Shown here: one piece after another, positions 19,601-21,655 of the stretch | Layout: each line of letters starts with the position of its first letter | Position numbering within the stretch: position 1 is the stretch's first letter | From: Brachionus koreanus | Taxonomy: Eukaryota > Rotifera > Eurotatoria > Ploima > Brachionidae | DNA: 21,655 nt | NCBI GenBank assembly: GCA_016987375.1 | Contig: PJRA01000524.1 | Coordinates: 278,528-300,182 of the forward strand | Reading direction: 5' to 3' | Made by a program: the position numbers and the translations under genes | Notes under the pieces: model-generated | Database searches by the model: none | The model's input: only the letters and a program-made list of their open reading frames with translations | What the model was told of the DNA's origin: nothing

Positions 19601-20876
19601 ACACTTGCTAGTTTCAACAGAAAAAAATGAGCTCTATTACTATTCAAAATATACAAAGAAGAATAAGTCAATCAGTAAATTAAAAGTAGCCGATTTACTG
19701 TTTTGTGATGATTTTTTTGTAAAATAAAATTCAAAGGGAAATTTAGTGACTGCTGTGGGATGGAACAAAAATTCAACGGATAAAACAACTGATTCAATTA
19801 TAGTTGGAACTAGTAAAGGAGTGCTTTATGAACTTATAATAAATTCTAGCAATGAAGGTCTGCTTAGCGTTTTTGGAGAATTTTACTGTAAACAGGTAAC
19901 AAAAAAACTAGACGTTCGCAGTCAATTTAGCATTTAAATTAAACTTTTAGATATATAGTTTCAATAGCGATCAATCAATACAGTCAATTGAAATTGTTTA
20001 CTTGCGAAAAGAGAATAACTATTCAGGACCAAGTGTAGAGAACATTTATGACATATTTGTTGCTACATCAAAGTAAATTTTTTTTTTATTAAAAAATTTT
20101 TATTTAAAAAAAAAACATTAACTTCTAGACGTTTATATGAGTTTATTGGCAGTGATGCTAAAAATTTTACTGCTTCATCTAATTCTTCGGCTTCAAATTT
20201 AGTTTCAAGTTTAAGTACAACACCAATATTTACTTCTATATTTTCTTATTACGAGTCCAAGACTCCGAACGAGCTTGCAAATTTTCATGAAATGCCTGGG
20301 GATTTTGGCTATAGCCAGCTGCAAATACGTGATAACAACAAGACTAGAAAAAAAACACTGGCTTGGATGGCCGGAGCTGGTATTCTCATTTTTGAATTGG
20401 ACCCATTTGGTTTGGCTAAATTTTCGGCAGCAAATTTTCACAATGAGACAATGAAGCGTCTTATTAGCGAATCTAATCATCTTGTAATCAGGTAATTTTT
20501 TTTATATTAAAAAGAAACAATTATATACAAATTTCAAATATTTAGTTATCCGAATACAAGAGATGATAAGCATGATGACTCGGGAGACAATAATCCTGTT
20601 GGAATTAGCTTGACTGAGTTTCATTTAGCTATATTTTTTCGCACTCAAGTTATAATTTTGTGTCTACTAAACCAAGAGATAGTTTTGAATCAAAAATTGG
20701 ATGCGAAAGAAATTGGTGGCAAAATAAAAGGAATTTGGCGCGATTCTGTTTCTGGTCATGTTGGATGCTTCACCCCAAGTTGCATCATCAAATATGTTCC
20801 GATTAAGGAATCAAGAAAAATTTGGAAAATTTATTTGAAAAAGAATGAATTTGAACTTGCCAAGCAATTTTGCCGA
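16634..20876 (+). CDS. VPS18: VPS18 (HOPS/CORVET core subunit), N-terminal half (partial)
   Basis: Eight exons: 16634-16708, 16760-16839, 19384-19493, 19549-19685, 19737-19895, 19951-20072, 20129-20491 and 20546-20876. All are GT-AG with consistent phase, 459 residues so far. VPS18 is a core subunit of the HOPS and CORVET tethering complexes in endosome-lysosome fusion. The N-terminal beta-propeller (Pep3/Vps18 domain) is seen through GNLVTAVGWNKN, IIVGTSKGVLYEL, KRLYEFIGSD, FGYSQLQI, LAWMAGAGIL and TEFHLAIFF, in the family order. The last exon ends in WKIYLKKNEFELAKQFCR, the start of the alpha-solenoid, followed by a GTAACT donor. The clathrin-type repeats and C-terminal RING are missing, so the gene should continue beyond the window across an intron of at least 779 bp, unless truncated. 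Intron 2 is 2544 bp and full of transposon relics; the rest are 51-56 bp. Confidence 0.93.
16885..17060. repeat. unclassified repeat-like block with local hairpins
   Basis: This stretch is less AT-rich than its surroundings and looks foreign. It has a 6-bp hairpin GCGCTC/GAGCGC (16938-16943 with 16949-16954) and, further on, TTTATTCC (17005-17012) pairing with GGAATAAA (17047-17054) around an inner AGCA/TGCT stem. No coding frame. It may be the untranslated end of a retroelement or a SINE-like relic; I cannot assign it. Confidence 0.35.
17391..17552 (-). pseudogene. mariner transposase fragment
   Basis: On the minus strand the frame reads KLMLCFWWNFQG and then AINAELYQQQLK. This is the KVMLxVWWDWxG ... 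INxxxYxxQL signature of the mariner transposase catalytic domain. About 54 codons remain. An in-frame TAG (17529-17531) interrupts the fragment, and similarity fades after QQQLK towards 17391. The Asp of the WWDxxG signature is Asn here, so the first catalytic acid is lost as well. No complete element or matching ends were found, so this is a fossil. Confidence 0.75.
17588..17773. mobile_element. 186-bp TIR element with TA target duplication
   Basis: The first 21 bases (GTGTTAGGTACCGTTAGTTGC) match the reverse complement of the last 21 at 18 positions, and TA flanks both ends (17586-17587 and 17774-17775). Inside is a small CACCAA/TTGGTG hairpin. It is a mariner-type MITE by its TA duplication. 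Its right end abuts the reverse transcriptase relic: the last residues and the stop codon of that open frame are encoded by this element's terminal repeat. Confidence 0.65.
17757..18500 (-). pseudogene. jockey-type non-LTR retrotransposon reverse transcriptase, 3' fragment (broken)
   Basis: The largest open part (18275-17757) has the usual C-terminal block of jockey-like RT proteins: RPNLEYGNCVWHSYLRKDID, LERVQRRATKLV, ERRNRGDLIQMFKI and RVVNEWNKLP. Similarity continues upstream on the minus strand in other frames: KKCKRMHLGRTNKKFEY, then GLRYQLELT, then REKDLGVHISSDLKW, then SVKKANRTLGLFKNSF. Breaks between them are an in-frame TAA (18415-18417), a shift within a GA run near 18361-18373, and an 11-bp tandem duplication near 18306-18326 that adds a stop and shifts the frame. 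The catalytic YxDD region is not in the window, so this is a 5'-truncated dead copy, as usual for non-LTR insertions. The final residues (SVRYC) come from the adjoining TIR element. Confidence 0.88.
18540..18690. repeat. near-perfect 54-bp inverted repeat (long hairpin)
   Basis: 18540-18593 is the reverse complement of 18637-18690 with one mismatch in 54 positions, closing a 43-bp loop. Because it lies in the sense of the VPS18 intron it would fold into a long stem in the pre-mRNA. The near identity implies recent origin or conservation, in contrast to the decayed relics around it. It begins about 40 bp from the reverse transcriptase fragment. It could be a foldback transposon end, an endo-siRNA or miRNA-like source, or a by-product of insertion. 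Confidence 0.85.
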
Positions 20877-21655
20877 GTAACTAAAATTTATTGTTATACA
20901 TTTATATAAAATTTCGTTTTTTCTTTACATCGACTGATTGGAAAAATCTTCGCCTTGTAAAAAGGTTTTTTATACGAGGCCGATCACTCTCTAGTGAATA
21001 AATCAAATTATTTTAGGAAAAAAATTTTTTGTCTTTTTTTCTTCTCGGAAAAAGCTATCCATGACAAAGTTATATTTTCTAAATTAAATAAGGTGCAAAT
21101 CAATAATTAATTAGTAGTTTTTTAGAAGCCAAAAATATTTGAAAAATTAATTAAAAAAATTTATGAAATATTTGTAACATGTAACACATTTTTGATTTAG
21201 TTGATCAGAAAACTAAGCAAGGTAAACTTATTTTTAAATATAACAAAGATAATGAAAATTTCAAAAAGTGCTTGTGATATAGCAACATCTGTTTCGATAA
21301 CACTGGATTAGTTAAGGCTAACCAATTAAACCTTGAGTGTTTAAGTTAGAAAGGAGCATAAATAGCTGCTCTAATACGTCATGACTGGAGATCAGATAGA
21401 CGGACTCAAAGGTATTGATGTAAACACTACAGTTATCGCTAAGTTACAATTTATAGGTTTTAATTTCCATTTTTAAATTCAAGCGAATTAACTATTAATA
21501 TACAAGTACAAGAAAATTATTTGAAAAAATGAATTGATAAGGGGCTATTTTATAATTAAAATGTTTTTATAAGAAAAATTAAGCTCGAGAAAAATTGATT
21601 CAATTAACAATCGAATCTCCTTATTTAGAATCTTATGGTCTTTTATTTTAATATT
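20877..21655. other. probable VPS18 intron 8, no further exon recognised
   Basis: After the GTAACT donor at 20877 the VPS18 frame stops within 11 codons, and no segment resembling the solenoid continuation was found. The stretch 21290-21430 is less AT-rich and contains short hairpins (for example GAGCA/TGCTC near 21354-21372), possibly another repeat relic. Confidence 0.5.

Noticed and set aside
21290..21430. tRNA or SINE in the right-hand flank
   Set aside because: Short hairpins are present but no A/B box pattern or cloverleaf could be drawn.

Overview
The window is animal nuclear DNA. It is very AT-rich, and its genes are cut by very short GT-AG introns: 21 of the introns I resolved are 44-73 bp. 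The recognisable genes (MFSD2-type transporter, LIV-1-type ZIP, ATP6AP1, CWC27, VPS18) are metazoan. Composition, compactness and jockey-type retroelement debris fit a small invertebrate. A monogonont rotifer such as Brachionus is my best guess, but this is an inference from style and not proven here.

Layout from left to right. 1-921: no coding seen, with a strong miRNA-like hairpin at 737-819. 922-2207 (-): 5' part of an MFSD2-like lipid/sugar-type MFS transporter, six exons, running off the window or truncated. 2877-7203 (+): a seven-exon ZIP-family protein that has lost most of its metal ligands. Its fifth intron is 2.4 kb and full of inverted repeats, a nested TIR element and a Tc1-like helix-turn-helix relic. 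7224-7685 (-) and 8160-9348 (-): two unrecognised proteins, the first ending 20 bp from the convergent ZIP stop codon. 9758-10879 (-): ATP6AP1/Ac45, a V-ATPase accessory subunit. 11890-12486 (-) and 13700-14227 (-): two paralogous small type I membrane proteins with a shared six-cysteine ectodomain and PPxY/LPxY tails. 14588-16198 (-): CWC27, a spliceosomal cyclophilin, complete in four exons. 16634-20876 (+): the N-terminal half of VPS18 in eight exons. Its second intron is 2.5 kb and carries a mariner transposase relic, a jockey-type reverse transcriptase relic, a small TIR element and a near-perfect 54-bp hairpin. 20877-21655: no further VPS18 exon recognised.

The genes do not form an operon or a single pathway. 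ATP6AP1 (V-ATPase assembly, acidification) and VPS18 (HOPS/CORVET, lysosome fusion) both serve the endolysosomal system, and the PPxY proteins are the type that can recruit NEDD4-family ligases, but I see no proof of co-regulation. MFSD2/ZIP and CWC27/VPS18 are divergent pairs that may share promoters. The most unusual items are the ligand-poor ZIP, the PPxY paralog pair, the two long hairpins, and the contrast between tiny introns and two transposon-filled ones.
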